64,000 nt of DNA from Pseudarthrobacter sp. IC2-21. Lineage in GTDB: Bacteria > Actinomycetota > Actinomycetes > Actinomycetales > Micrococcaceae. The stretch covers positions 434,001-498,000 of the forward strand of contig NZ_CP139145.1 of the NCBI RefSeq assembly GCF_034048115.1, written 5' to 3'. Positions 24,289-33,565 of this stretch are shown piece by piece (within the stretch, counting starts at the first letter, position 1; each line of letters opens with the position of its first letter). The translations under genes were made by a program, and so were the position numbers. The notes under the pieces are model-generated. The model saw only the letters and a program-made list of their open reading frames with translations, did no database searches and was not told the DNA's origin.

Positions 24289-26703
24289 ATGAGCACTGCC
24301 ACCACCACAGACGAGCAACTCCCAGCGGTGCATGCGGCTGACAGCCACGACCTGATCAGCGTGCAGGGGGCCCGCGAGAACAACCTCAAGGACATCAGCG
24401 TCGATATCCCCAAGCGGCGGCTCACGGTGTTCACCGGGGTTTCGGGTTCGGGCAAGAGTTCGCTGGTGTTCGCCACCATTGCCGCGGAGTCGCAGCGGAT
24501 GATCAATGAAACGTACAGCGCCTTTGTGCAGGGGTTCATGCCGAACCTCGCCCGGCCCGACGTGGACCGTCTTGAGGGCCTGACCACGGCGATCATCGTT
24601 GACCAGGAACGCATGGGCGCGAACCCCCGCTCCACGGTGGGTACCGCCACGGACGCCAACGCCATGCTGCGGATCCTTTTCAGCCGGCTCGGTGACCCGC
24701 AGGTGGGCCCGCCCACGGCCTTTTCCTTCAACGTTCCCACGCGCAAGGCCAGCGGTGTGATGAGCACCGAAAAAGCCGGTGGCAGGGTGGACAAGAGCGT
24801 GATCCAGAACGCGGTGTACCTGGGCGGCATGTGCCCGCGGTGCGAAGGCATGGGCTCGGTCTCCGACTTCGACCTCACCGCACTGTTTGACGAGACCAAA
24901 TCCCTCGCCGAGGGCGCCCTGACAGTGCCCGGCTACAGCATGGACGGCTGGTACGGCCGCATCTTCAGCGGTGCCGGCTTCACCATGGACAAACCCATCG
25001 CCAAGTACACCAAAAAGGAAATGCACGATCTCCTGTACAAGGAGCCCACCAAGATCAAGGTGGAGGGCATCAACCTCACCTACGAAGGCCTGATCCCGAA
25101 GATTCAAAAGTCCATCCTCTCCAAGGATGTGGACGCCATGCAGCCGCACATCCGGGCTTTTGTGGAACGCGCCATCACTTTCCAGGCCTGCCCCGAGTGC
25201 GAGGGCACGCGGCTCAGCGCGGAGGCCAGGTCCTCGAAGATCCGGGGCAAAAACATCGCGGACCTGTGCCGGATGCAGATCACGGATCTTGCCGGCTGGG
25301 TCCGGAAGCTGAACGAGCCGTCCGTCGCGCCGCTCCTCAAAGGCCTGCAGCACCTGCTGGACTCGTTCGCCGAGATCGGCCTGGGCTACCTTTCCCTGGA
25401 CCGGCCGGCCGGCACGCTGTCCGGCGGCGAAGCGCAGCGCACCAAGATGATCCGGCACCTTGGGTCCTCGCTCACGGACGTCACCTATGTCTTCGACGAG
25501 CCCACCATCGGCCTTCACCCGCATGACATCGAGCGGATGAACCAGCTCCTGCTGCAGCTGCGTGACAAGGGCAACACCGTGCTGGTCGTTGAGCACAAGC
25601 CCGAAACCATCGCCATCGCCGACCACGTCGTTGACCTCGGTCCGGGCGCCGGCACCGAGGGCGGCAGTGTCTGCTTCGAGGGAAGTGTGGAGGACCTGCG
25701 GGCCAGTGACACCATCACCGGCCGCCACCTCGATGACCGGGCCGCGGTCAAGCCGGCAACGCGTAAACCCGCCGGCGCTATGGAGGTCCGTGGCGCCTCC
25801 ATGCACAACCTCAAGGATGTGGACGTGGACGTTCCGCTCGGCGTGTTGTGCGTGGTCACCGGTGTGGCCGGGTCGGGCAAGAGCTCCCTGATTCACGGCT
25901 CCGTGGCCGGCCGCGACGGTGTGGTGGTGATCGACCAGGGCGCCATCAAGGGTTCGCGCCGCAGCAACCCGGCAACCTACACCGGCCTGCTCGAGCCCAT
26001 CCGGAAGGCGTTCGCCAAGGCCAACGGCGTCAAGCCGGCGCTGTTCAGCTCCAACTCCGAAGGCGCCTGCCCCACCTGTAACGGCGCAGGGGTCATCTTC
26101 ACCGAGCTGGGCGTCATGGCCACGGTCGAATCCACGTGCGAGGACTGCGAGGGCCGCCGCTTCCAGGCCTCGGTCCTCGAGTACAGGCTCGGCGGCCGCA
26201 ACATCGCCGAGGTCCTGTCCATGTCCATGGCCCAGGCGGAGGTCTTCTTCAGTGAAGGGGAGGCCCGGACCCCGGCGGCCCACAAGATCCTGGACCGGCT
26301 TGTGGATGTGGGACTCGGGTACCTGACGCTTGGCCAGCCGCTCACCACGCTCTCCGGCGGCGAGCGGCAACGCGTCAAGCTGGCCACGCAGATGGCGGAG
26401 AAGGGCGACGTCTACGTCCTCGATGAGCCCACCACGGGCCTCCACCTGGCGGACGTCGCCAACCTGCTGGGCCTCCTGGACCGCCTGGTGGATTCCGGCA
26501 AGTCGGTGATTGTCATTGAGCACCACCAGGCCGTCATGGCGCACGCTGACTGGATCATCGACCTGGGTCCCGGCGCAGGGCACGACGGCGGCAAGGTGGT
26601 TTTCGAGGGCACTCCCGCCGAGTTGGTGGCAGCGAAGTCCACGCTCACGGGCAAGCACCTCGCCCTCTACGTCAGTGGCCGGCGGGAAGCCCGCGCGGGC
26701 TAG
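24289..26703 (+). CDS. UvrA-like ABC ATPase (class II/DrrC-type, drug resistance or alternative repair)
   Basis: 804 residues, about 150 shorter than canonical UvrA. Two ABC modules: Walker A VSGSGKSSL near residue 51 and VAGSGKSSL near 525; signatures LSGGEAQR near 378 and LSGGERQR near 688. Zinc-binding CPRCEGMG, CPECEGTRLS, CPTCNGAG and CEDCEG are present. The stretch between the first Walker A and the first cysteine pair is short, so the UvrB-binding domain appears to be missing, which defines class II UvrA (UvrA2/DrrC). Such proteins are linked to resistance to DNA-intercalating drugs. ATG 24289 has GGAGA 4-8 bases upstream. No uvrB is near. Confidence 0.88.
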   Translation: MSTATTTDEQLPAVHAADSHDLISVQGARENNLKDISVDIPKRRLTVFTGVSGSGKSSLVFATIAAESQRMINETYSAFVQGFMPNLARPDVDRLEGLTTAIIVDQERMGANPRSTVGTATDANAMLRILFSRLGDPQVGPPTAFSFNVPTRKASGVMSTEKAGGRVDKSVIQNAVYLGGMCPRCEGMGSVSDFDLTALFDETKSLAEGALTVPGYSMDGWYGRIFSGAGFTMDKPIAKYTKKEMHDLLYKEPTKIKVEGINLTYEGLIPKIQKSILSKDVDAMQPHIRAFVERAITFQACPECEGTRLSAEARSSKIRGKNIADLCRMQITDLAGWVRKLNEPSVAPLLKGLQHLLDSFAEIGLGYLSLDRPAGTLSGGEAQRTKMIRHLGSSLTDVTYVFDEPTIGLHPHDIERMNQLLLQLRDKGNTVLVVEHKPETIAIADHVVDLGPGAGTEGGSVCFEGSVEDLRASDTITGRHLDDRAAVKPATRKPAGAMEVRGASMHNLKDVDVDVPLGVLCVVTGVAGSGKSSLIHGSVAGRDGVVVIDQGAIKGSRRSNPATYTGLLEPIRKAFAKANGVKPALFSSNSEGACPTCNGAGVIFTELGVMATVESTCEDCEGRRFQASVLEYRLGGRNIAEVLSMSMAQAEVFFSEGEARTPAAHKILDRLVDVGLGYLTLGQPLTTLSGGERQRVKLATQMAEKGDVYVLDEPTTGLHLADVANLLGLLDRLVDSGKSVIVIEHHQAVMAHADWIIDLGPGAGHDGGKVVFEGTPAELVAAKSTLTGKHLALYVSGRREARAG

Positions 26704-26741
26704 GCTGGAAGGAAGCCATCTTCCAAGGGAGCAGTCCATCC

Positions 26742-27386
26742 ATGCGTTCCATTCGCCGCCAGTTGCTGAGCATCCTGCTCGGGACTTTCGTTTTCGCCGC
26801 CGCGCTGCTGGGGTTTTCCGGCCCGGCGCTGGCGCACGACGCCGCCGAGTCCAGCAGTCCCGCGCAGGGTGCCACCCTGGCGGCGCCGCCTGAGAAGGTC
26901 TCGGTCACGTTCAGCAAGAACCCGCTCGGCATTGGCGCGCAGTTTTCGGTGAAGGACTCCTCCGGTGCCGAGTGGGCTGACGGGGCGGTCGAGATTGTGG
27001 ACAACGTGGCGTCGCAGAAGCTGAAGGCGGGCGCGCCGGCGGGGGCTTACACCGTGGCCTGGCGTGTGGTCAGCTCGGATTCGCACCCCATCGAGGGCAC
27101 GTTTGGCTTTACGGCGACGGGCGCCGCTGCGGGGGCGCCGGCGTCGGGCGTTTCAACGCCCGGTGCGAGTGCGACGGCGGCGGCGGGGGTCCCGGGCATG
27201 GGCACCGCCCAGCCGGGAATAACCGTGGCGCCCGAACCGGCCGTTGACGCATCGGAACCGTTTCCCTGGAGCCTGGTCATCTTCGCTGCCGTGGCCCTGG
27301 GGCTGCTGGTGACGATCGGCGTCCTGGCCAAGCGGCGGCTGGCCGTCGGTGGCGAGGACGAGGACACCGGGGCGTCAAAGTCCTAG
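26742..27386 (+). CDS. CopC-domain copper-binding protein with C-terminal membrane anchor
   Basis: 214 residues. A signal peptide ends at ALA-HDAAES, so the mature protein begins with His, the usual copper(II) ligand of CopC. The CopC beta-barrel follows (SSPAQGATLAAPPEKVSVTFSKNPL, RVVSSDSHPIEGTFGF with the second His/Asp site). A Gly/Ala-rich stretch of about 60 residues then leads to a transmembrane helix (SLVIFAAVALGLLVTIGVLA) and a basic tail. It probably sits on the outer face of the membrane and handles copper. No CopD or YcnI partner is in the window. Stop overlaps the convergent FAD gene by 4 bp. Confidence 0.88.
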   Translation: MRSIRRQLLSILLGTFVFAAALLGFSGPALAHDAAESSSPAQGATLAAPPEKVSVTFSKNPLGIGAQFSVKDSSGAEWADGAVEIVDNVASQKLKAGAPAGAYTVAWRVVSSDSHPIEGTFGFTATGAAAGAPASGVSTPGASATAAAGVPGMGTAQPGITVAPEPAVDASEPFPWSLVIFAAVALGLLVTIGVLAKRRLAVGGEDEDTGASKS

Positions 27387-28039
27387 ACGGCTAAACTTCC
27401 CGCGACAAGGTCCGGGCCGCCCTCCGGGTGAACCTTGGAGGAGATGGCCTGGCCAACGGTTTTTGCCTGCCGCAGCACTTCCTTCGGCGAGGGCGTAATG
27501 AGGTCGCCCACGCCTACCAGGTAGATGCCGATGGTCCGCATGGCGGCCACCAGGTTGCGGCCCACCGTGATTCCGAAGTCGCTCAGCATGCGCCGCAGTT
27601 GGCTGTGCGCGCAGCGGGTCAGCACAATGTGGTCTGCCAACAGGATGCCATCGGGGGTGTGGACCTCCCACTGGCCGGCGCGCGGCTGCACCGATGACGC
27701 GTCTGCTGCGTCCGGGCTGCGGGCGGCCCCGCCCACCATGGTGAGTTGGACGGCCCGTGTGGTGTTGCGGACGTCCATCTGATGGCTGGCGGCATAGTTG
27801 CGCAGATGCCGGAGGATTTCGTTGCGTTCCCGGAGGGAATCGGAGTCGGCGGCGTCGCAGCGCTGGAGCGAGGTGGTGTTGGCCGGTTGCCCGGCGCCGA
27901 GGATGTCCAGCCCGTCCACCACGATGGCGTCCACACCGCGCCGCCGCAGTTCAGCCCCGACGGCGAGCCCCGAAAGCCCAGTGCCGATGATCACCGTGGT
28001 GGTGCGCTCGGTCCCGCCGGTCACAGGCATGGTTGACAC
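27383..28039 (-). CDS. Short FAD/NAD(P)-binding oxidoreductase-like protein
   Basis: 218 residues from GTG 28039, chosen because AAGGAGG stands 9 bases upstream; the ATG 9 bases later has no such site. The N-terminal TTVIIGTGLSGLAVGAELRRRGVDAIVVDG is a GxGxxG dinucleotide-binding Rossmann fold as in flavoprotein monooxygenases, and an NAD(P)-like second half (TVGRNLVAAMRTIGIYLVGVGDL) follows. It is much shorter than full monooxygenases (350+ aa), so it may be a specialised or reduced form. Activity is unknown. It contains a TTA codon near its end. Confidence 0.7.
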   Translation of the reverse strand: MSTMPVTGGTERTTTVIIGTGLSGLAVGAELRRRGVDAIVVDGLDILGAGQPANTTSLQRCDAADSDSLRERNEILRHLRNYAASHQMDVRNTTRAVQLTMVGGAARSPDAADASSVQPRAGQWEVHTPDGILLADHIVLTRCAHSQLRRMLSDFGITVGRNLVAAMRTIGIYLVGVGDLITPSPKEVLRQAKTVGQAISSKVHPEGGPDLVAGSLAV

Positions 28040-28461
28040 TACAGTTCTCCTCCTTGAAGGCGTTCGCTTTGATACAGGCATCGTTGCCCGTATGCGTTTC
28101 CGTACCCCCAAAGTCCGGCCCGCAACAGCGGCCCGCGATGCACTCCTGCAGAGGACATCAACGGACCGTCAGTGCCTCGAAGGATACAGAATATTGGTGT
28201 CCGGGGATAGCCCATTTGGAAACATTCGTCTTAACGATGGATACGGTTGCCGAACTGATTGCCAAGGGCCGGGGAGAAGCGGCCGTGCGGCCGCGGCGCC
28301 CTTGCTAAGCAGTCAAGGACCGAGAATAGTGATAAATGGAAGCAGTGCGTTCCTGACCAGCCGCAATGTCCTGGCACCGGTGCCGGCGGAGCGCTCGGCT
28401 TCTGGCAGAATGGCCGGAACACCAGCCGGAATATGAGGCAGTACCGCGAGGAGGCGGCCCG
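28040..28461. other. Intergenic region of 422 bp with no supported gene
   Basis: Both strands carry short open frames only. A 23-codon frame at 28239-28308 (MDTVAELIAKGRG...) has no good ribosome site. The region holds the divergent promoters for the FAD protein and the USP gene, but no promoter or operator stands out clearly. An A+T-richer part at 28180-28240 is the likeliest control segment. Confidence 0.4.
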
Positions 28462-29499
28462 ATGGGCGCACATGAGATGCAACCGGACCCGGAGCGGAAC
28501 AATGCGGCCAGCTCCGCCGCTCCCGAGGGAATCGTTGTTGGTGTAGACGGGTCCGACCATGGCCAGTGCGCACTGGTGTGGGCGGCACGGGAAGCCGAAC
28601 GCCGCCGTCGGCCACTGCACATTGTCACCGCGTATTCGGTGCCGATCTTCGCCGCGTCCGGACTGGACGGCGGCTATGCCACCGTGGATGATTCGGTGAT
28701 CCGCGAGGGCGCGGAAGCGATCATCCAGCAGGCCATGGACAAAGTTGCCGGCTACAACATCGACGTCGATGCCTCCGTGGAGAACGGCGACGCCTCCGGG
28801 GTGCTGCTGGAAATGTCGGAAACGGCGGAACTCCTGGTGTTCGGCACCCGGGGTCGCGGCGGATTTGTGGGCCGTCTGCTGGGCTCCGTGAGCAGCGCAC
28901 TTCCTGCCCACGCCAAGTGCCCCACGGTCACCGTGCCGCTCGTGTGTTCGGACCGGCTGGGCGAAACCACCGACGACAAGCGCATCCGGGCCGAGCAGGC
29001 CAAGGAGGGGCACAAGCGGGTTGAGAACGTCGTTGTTGTGGGCGTGGACGGGTCAGAGCAAGCCCGCGTGGCTGTGCTGGAGGCCGCGGACCAGGCGGAA
29101 CGGCTCGGTGCCACCCTGCGCGTTATCTGTGCCGTGCCGCAGTTCAGCGGGTCGCTGGCGTGGGTCCCGGCACCGGTGGACCGGCAGGCACTCTTTGCCG
29201 ACATCCGTGAACAGCTCGAAGCCGGGAAAGCCTGGCTGAAGAGCCACTACCCCAACCTGCAGGTGGAATCGGAAGTGAAGGACGGCTCGGCCGTTGAGGT
29301 CCTGGTGGACGCCAGCCGGCATGCGGAACTTGTGGTGGTGGGCACGCGCGGCCGGGGCGGTTTCACCGGCATGCTGCTGGGTTCCACCTCGGGCGGCGTC
29401 CTGGCCCACACCAAGGGGCCGGTCATGGTGGTACCTGACAGGGACGATCCGCGGCTGGCGGACAGGGCGAAGTTCGGCCCTGTCCTCGGCGCAGCCTGA
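28462..29499 (+). CDS. Tandem-domain universal stress protein
   Basis: 345 residues with two UspA domains. Domain 1 (about 25-160) starts GIVVGVDGSDHGQCALVWAAREA and ends with the ATP loop GTRGRGGFVGRLLGSVSSALPAHAKCPTVTVP; domain 2 (about 190-335) starts VVVVGVDGSEQARVAVLEAADQA and ends with GTRGRGGFTGMLLGSTSGGVLAHTKGPVMVVP. Both retain the G-2x-G-9x-G-S/T ATP motif. GAGGAGG lies 9 bases before ATG 28462. It is followed after 29 bp by the PEP-utilising enzyme, so the two are likely an operon. Mycobacterial tandem USPs are tied to hypoxia and slow growth. Confidence 0.92.
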   Translation: MGAHEMQPDPERNNAASSAAPEGIVVGVDGSDHGQCALVWAAREAERRRRPLHIVTAYSVPIFAASGLDGGYATVDDSVIREGAEAIIQQAMDKVAGYNIDVDASVENGDASGVLLEMSETAELLVFGTRGRGGFVGRLLGSVSSALPAHAKCPTVTVPLVCSDRLGETTDDKRIRAEQAKEGHKRVENVVVVGVDGSEQARVAVLEAADQAERLGATLRVICAVPQFSGSLAWVPAPVDRQALFADIREQLEAGKAWLKSHYPNLQVESEVKDGSAVEVLVDASRHAELVVVGTRGRGGFTGMLLGSTSGGVLAHTKGPVMVVPDRDDPRLADRAKFGPVLGAA

Positions 29500-29528
29500 C
29501 CCCCGGCCCCGAAAAAGGACGCAGGACA

Positions 29529-32294
29529 GTGACGGGCGGGTCTCCCATCCTCGGGCTGGGGGCTGTCACGGCTGACATGCTGGCCGTCGTCGGAGGGAAA
29601 GCCGCCAACCTTGGCGAGCTGCTGGCCGCCGGTCTGCCGGTGCCGGACGGATTCTGCCTGACGACGGCGGCCTACCGCCAAGCCACGGACGGCCATGCAG
29701 ACGGAGGTGCCGGCCTGCTGGGCGCGGTCCATGAGGCCCTCAAAACCACCACGGACACCGACCTTCCCGCCCTGGCAGCACTGGCGGGCCGGGCACGCGA
29801 CGCCATCCGGGCCGCTCCGGTCCCGCCGGACATAGCCGCCGCCATCGAGTCCGCCTACCAGGCGCTCGGGGAAGACGTGCCGGTGGCGGTGCGGTCCTCG
29901 GCCACAGCCGAGGACCTGCCGTCCGCGAGCTTCGCCGGGCAGCAGGACACCTACCTCAACGTGGTGGGCGCAGCGGCCGTGGTGGAGGCGGTACGCGACT
30001 GCTGGGCTTCGCTGTGGACTGACCGGGCGGTCAGCTACCGGGCCACCCGGGATATCGACCCTGCGGCCGTGGCCCTCGCTGTCGCGGTCCAGCGCATGGT
30101 GGATGCGACCGCCGCCGGCGTGCTGTTTACGGCGAACCCGCTCACGAACCGCCGGCAGCAGGCGGTCATTGACGCCAGCCCCGGCCTCGGGGAAGCGGTG
30201 GTCTCCGGAGCGGTGAACCCGGACCATTTTGTGGTGGATCCGGTCAGCGGCCGGGTCCTCGAACGTCGCCTTGGGGACAAACGCATCGCCGTCCGGCCCC
30301 TGACCGGCGGCGGCACCCACACGGTGGCAGTCAGCAACGGCGGCGCCACGGCCTGCCTCACGGACCGGCAGGCGGCCGAGCTGGCCGCCCTTGGACTTCG
30401 CGTTGAGCAACACTTCGGCGCGCCCCAGGACATCGAATGGGCCATCGACGGCGGCGGGCGGCTGTGGCTGACGCAGGCACGGCCCATCACCACGCTGTTC
30501 CCGGTGCCCCAGCGGCCGGCAGTCCAGGCTGCGGGCACTCCCGCCGCGACGGCCGGGACGCGGGTCTACCTTTGCCTGAGCCTGGCGCAGGGCCTGACCC
30601 GTCCGCTTACGCCAATGGGCCTGGCAGCATTCCGGCTGATCGCCTCCTCCGCGGCGCGCGCTGCGCACTTCGACGTGCCCCAGCCCTATAACGGCCCCTC
30701 ACCCTACGCCGAGGCGGGCCAGCGCATGTACTTCGACCTCACTGCGGTGGCCCGCAGCACCATTGGCCGACGGATAGTCCCCAGGGTTTTTGACGTGATG
30801 GAAGCGCGCTCAGCCACAGTGCTGCGAACCATCTTCGAGGACCCGCGTTTTTCTGTGACCCGCCGGACTCCCCTCAGCCTGCTGCGCCACCTGGGTCCCA
30901 TTGCCGTGCGCGCCCGGGTGCCGGAGGCACTGCTGCGGGCGGCCCTGCGTCCGGAGACGGCGCTCCGCCGGACCAACCGGCTGGCGAGCGAATTCCGCAA
31001 CTCCCTTCAGCCCCCGGCCGGCGCCACTGCGCTGCAGCGGCTCGATCACGCCGAACACATCCTCGGCGTCCGGCTCTTCTCGGTGGTGCCATCCATCCTT
31101 CCCCTCCCGGCCCTTGGCTTCGCCTCGCTGGGACTGGTGGGGAGGCTGCTGGGCGGCGGCAGGTGGGATGACCTGCAGGTGGTCCTTCGCGGCCTCCCCA
31201 ATAATGTGACCACCGAGATGGACCTGGAACTGTGGCGTCTTGCGCAGGTCATCAGAAACGACCGCGAATCCCGCACCGCGATGACCGGCCGCACACCCGC
31301 CGCGCTCACCGCGGACTTCAGGGCAGGCCAACTGCCCAGTGTCCTGCAGGCCGGACTAGCCCGGTTCATGGATCAGTACGGGCACCGGGCGGTGGCCGAG
31401 ATCGACGTCGGAGTGCCGCGCTGGTCCGACGATCCCACCCACATCATCGGCGTGCTGGCCAACTATCTGCGCCTCGATGACGGCGCGGTCCCGCCGGACG
31501 TCCAGTTCAGCAACGCCGCCGAGGCGGCCGAGGCCCAGATTGAACGGCTTGTTGCGGAAGCGCGCGGCCGCGGTAAGCTGCGGGGTGCCGTGGTGAAGGC
31601 AGCGCTGCGGCGTGCCCGGTTGTTTACCGGCCTTCGGGAACTACCCAAGTTCCAACTGGTGGTGGCACTCGCCGAAGTCCGCAAGCAGCTGACCCTGGTG
31701 GGAACGGCCCTCACGGCTGCCGGCGCCCTGGACGCGCCGGACGACGTCTTCTTCCTGAACCTCCCCGAGGCCAGGGCCGGGCTCCGCAGGGTGGCGGAAG
31801 GCGGGCCCGGCGGGCAGCCGGGAACAGGCCGGACTGACCTGCGCGGCCTGGTGGCCGAACGGCGGGCGGCGTATGCCCTGGAGGTGGCCCGGCGGCACGT
31901 GCCCCGTGTGCTGCTTTCCGATGGCACGGAACCGGAGTCGGTGCAGCCGGCCGGCAGCACAGGCCGGCCCGATCAGGCAGGCATCCTGAGCGGCAGCCCG
32001 GCGTCCGCCGGTACCGTCACGGCCGCAGCCCGCGTCATCCTGGACCCGGTGGGTGCCCATCTTGAACCCGGTGAGATCCTGGTGGCGCCATCCACGGACC
32101 CCGGCTGGACCCCGCTGTTCCTCACGGCCGGCGGCCTGGTGATGGAGATGGGCGGGCCCAACTCACACGGCGCCGTGGTGGCACGCGAGTACGGCATCCC
32201 TGCCGTGGTGGGCGTCCCGGACGCCACCCTGCGGCTAACCACCGGCCAGCAGATCACGGTGGACGGCAGCGCCGGAACCGTGGTGACTCTGTAA
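29529..32294 (+). CDS. PEP-utilising dikinase-like enzyme, rifampin-phosphotransferase architecture
   Basis: 921 residues from GTG 29529 (AAGGA 9-12 bases upstream). Residues 1-330 are the ATP-grasp PEP/pyruvate-binding domain (VGGKAANLGELLAAGLPVPDG, AVRSSATAEDLPSASFAGQQDTYLNV, DIEWAIDGGGRLWLTQARP). A long middle domain of about 450 residues is variable. The C-terminal mobile phospho-histidine domain has GGPNSHGAVVAREYGIPAVVG with His about 880. There is no PEP-binding TIM barrel, so it is not PEP synthase or PPDK; the order ATP-grasp, substrate domain, His domain matches rifampin phosphotransferase Rph. The substrate is unproven. It is co-directional with a USP gene, suggesting a stress or dormancy context. 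Confidence 0.82.
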   Translation: MTGGSPILGLGAVTADMLAVVGGKAANLGELLAAGLPVPDGFCLTTAAYRQATDGHADGGAGLLGAVHEALKTTTDTDLPALAALAGRARDAIRAAPVPPDIAAAIESAYQALGEDVPVAVRSSATAEDLPSASFAGQQDTYLNVVGAAAVVEAVRDCWASLWTDRAVSYRATRDIDPAAVALAVAVQRMVDATAAGVLFTANPLTNRRQQAVIDASPGLGEAVVSGAVNPDHFVVDPVSGRVLERRLGDKRIAVRPLTGGGTHTVAVSNGGATACLTDRQAAELAALGLRVEQHFGAPQDIEWAIDGGGRLWLTQARPITTLFPVPQRPAVQAAGTPAATAGTRVYLCLSLAQGLTRPLTPMGLAAFRLIASSAARAAHFDVPQPYNGPSPYAEAGQRMYFDLTAVARSTIGRRIVPRVFDVMEARSATVLRTIFEDPRFSVTRRTPLSLLRHLGPIAVRARVPEALLRAALRPETALRRTNRLASEFRNSLQPPAGATALQRLDHAEHILGVRLFSVVPSILPLPALGFASLGLVGRLLGGGRWDDLQVVLRGLPNNVTTEMDLELWRLAQVIRNDRESRTAMTGRTPAALTADFRAGQLPSVLQAGLARFMDQYGHRAVAEIDVGVPRWSDDPTHIIGVLANYLRLDDGAVPPDVQFSNAAEAAEAQIERLVAEARGRGKLRGAVVKAALRRARLFTGLRELPKFQLVVALAEVRKQLTLVGTALTAAGALDAPDDVFFLNLPEARAGLRRVAEGGPGGQPGTGRTDLRGLVAERRAAYALEVARRHVPRVLLSDGTEPESVQPAGSTGRPDQAGILSGSPASAGTVTAAARVILDPVGAHLEPGEILVAPSTDPGWTPLFLTAGGLVMEMGGPNSHGAVVAREYGIPAVVGVPDATLRLTTGQQITVDGSAGTVVTL

Positions 32295-32392
32295 CCTCCG
32301 GCGCCGTTCGCTGTGTGTCACTCCGGGGGTGTGCGCAGGCGTCCCCAGGCGTAACCTGAACATATGGGCTCCAACGAAGAAGCGGGCCCGGC

Positions 32393-33565
32393 ATGAACCG
32401 CGCATGGAAGCGCTGGGTGCCGGCCGCAGCTGTACCCGCATTGATCGCCGCCGGTGTGCTGGCGGGATCCATTCCTGCACGGGCCGGTGACCCGTTGCCG
32501 CAGAAGTCTCCCGCCGAGGTCCTCACCCTGTTGGGCCAGCACAGCAGCAGGACTTTCTCCGGCACTCTGGAGCAGGTTTCGCACCTTGGCCTGCCCGAAC
32601 TGCCGCCCGGCACGCCCAGTTCAGGGCCGGTTTCAGCCGGCGGTCCGGCATCGATCATCGAGCTCCTGACCGGCGAACACACCGCCCGCATCTTTATGGA
32701 CGGACCGGCCAAAATGCGCGTCCAGGTGATGGACCGGTTGGCGGAACGCGACGTCATCCGGCGCGACCACGACGTCTGGTTCTATAACTCCAAGGACAAC
32801 TCCGCCGCCCACGTAACGCTTCCGGATGTCGCCAGCGATTTGCCTCTGCCAGGCAAGGACGGCTCCAGTGCGGACCCGTCAACGAAGGCCATCCCCACCC
32901 CGGAAGACCTGGCCACGAAGTTCCTGGCCAAGGTTGACAGCTCCACCGGGGTCACCGTTGGCCCGGAGGCCCAGGTGGCCGGCCGGTCCGCTTACAGCCT
33001 GGAGCTGGCGCCGCGCACCGAGGGCACCCTGCTGGCGAAGGTAGTCATCGCCGTCGACGGCCAGACCGGTATGCCGCTCAAGGTCACGGTGTCCGCGCGC
33101 GGCCAGTCGGAACCCGCCTTCGAAGCCGGCTACACCAGCCTTTCCCTCGCCGCCCCTGAAGACGCCACGTTCAACTTCGCCGCCCCGCCGGGAGCCACGG
33201 TCAAAGAACTGCAGACGCCTCCCATGCCGTCCAAGTCAGCCCTCCCGGCAAAACCAGGCATGACCACCCCCGAGCGCACGCCCGGGGCTAGTCTCGACGC
33301 ACGGCATCACGACGGACCCCGGCTCGCAGTGACCGGCACAGGTTGGGAAACCGTGGTGGGGTTCCCGGCGCCAGCCGACGGTCAAAAAGCACAGGCCAGC
33401 GAATCGCTCCTGAAGGATCCGCTCCTGTCCCAGGCCGCCGTCGTCGTACCCGGCGGACGGCTGCTGTCCTCGTCCCTGGTCAACGTGCTGCTGACCAACG
33501 ACGGCAGGATCTTTGTAGGGATGGTTCCGGCGGACCGGCTGCAGGCCGCCGCCGGCGCGGCATGA
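32393..33565 (+). CDS. Secreted LolA/RseB-like protein
   Basis: 390 residues. A signal peptide covers about residues 1-30 (VPALIAAGVLAGSIPARAGD). The mature part resembles the LolA/MucB beta-sheet fold: YSGTLEQ-like FSGTLEQVSHLGLPELP, the tract RDVIRRDHDVWFYNSKDNSAAHVTLP, and VGPEAQVAGRSAYSLELAPRTEGTLLAKVVIAVDGQTGMPLKVTV. Such actinobacterial proteins bind lipids or lipopeptides outside the cell or relay envelope signals. ATGA coupling to the downstream ABC ATPase gene suggests a shared task, for example sensing a substrate exported by that system. Confidence 0.78.
   Translation: MNRAWKRWVPAAAVPALIAAGVLAGSIPARAGDPLPQKSPAEVLTLLGQHSSRTFSGTLEQVSHLGLPELPPGTPSSGPVSAGGPASIIELLTGEHTARIFMDGPAKMRVQVMDRLAERDVIRRDHDVWFYNSKDNSAAHVTLPDVASDLPLPGKDGSSADPSTKAIPTPEDLATKFLAKVDSSTGVTVGPEAQVAGRSAYSLELAPRTEGTLLAKVVIAVDGQTGMPLKVTVSARGQSEPAFEAGYTSLSLAAPEDATFNFAAPPGATVKELQTPPMPSKSALPAKPGMTTPERTPGASLDARHHDGPRLAVTGTGWETVVGFPAPADGQKAQASESLLKDPLLSQAAVVVPGGRLLSSSLVNVLLTNDGRIFVGMVPADRLQAAAGAA

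Noticed and set aside
28239..28308. 23-codon frame MDTVAELIAKGRG... in the 422-bp spacer before the USP gene
   Set aside because: It begins with ATG but has no ribosome site, ends in a low-complexity Arg/Pro tail, and shows no family likeness.
29500..29528. Rifamycin-associated promoter element before the Rph-like gene
   Set aside because: Only 29 bp separate it from the USP gene and no inverted GC-rich element is present there.
32364..32396. 10-codon leader-like frame (MGSNEEAGPA) that ends in an ATGA overlap with the LolA-like start
   Set aside because: No ribosome site and no regulatory amino-acid pattern; the overlap may be chance.
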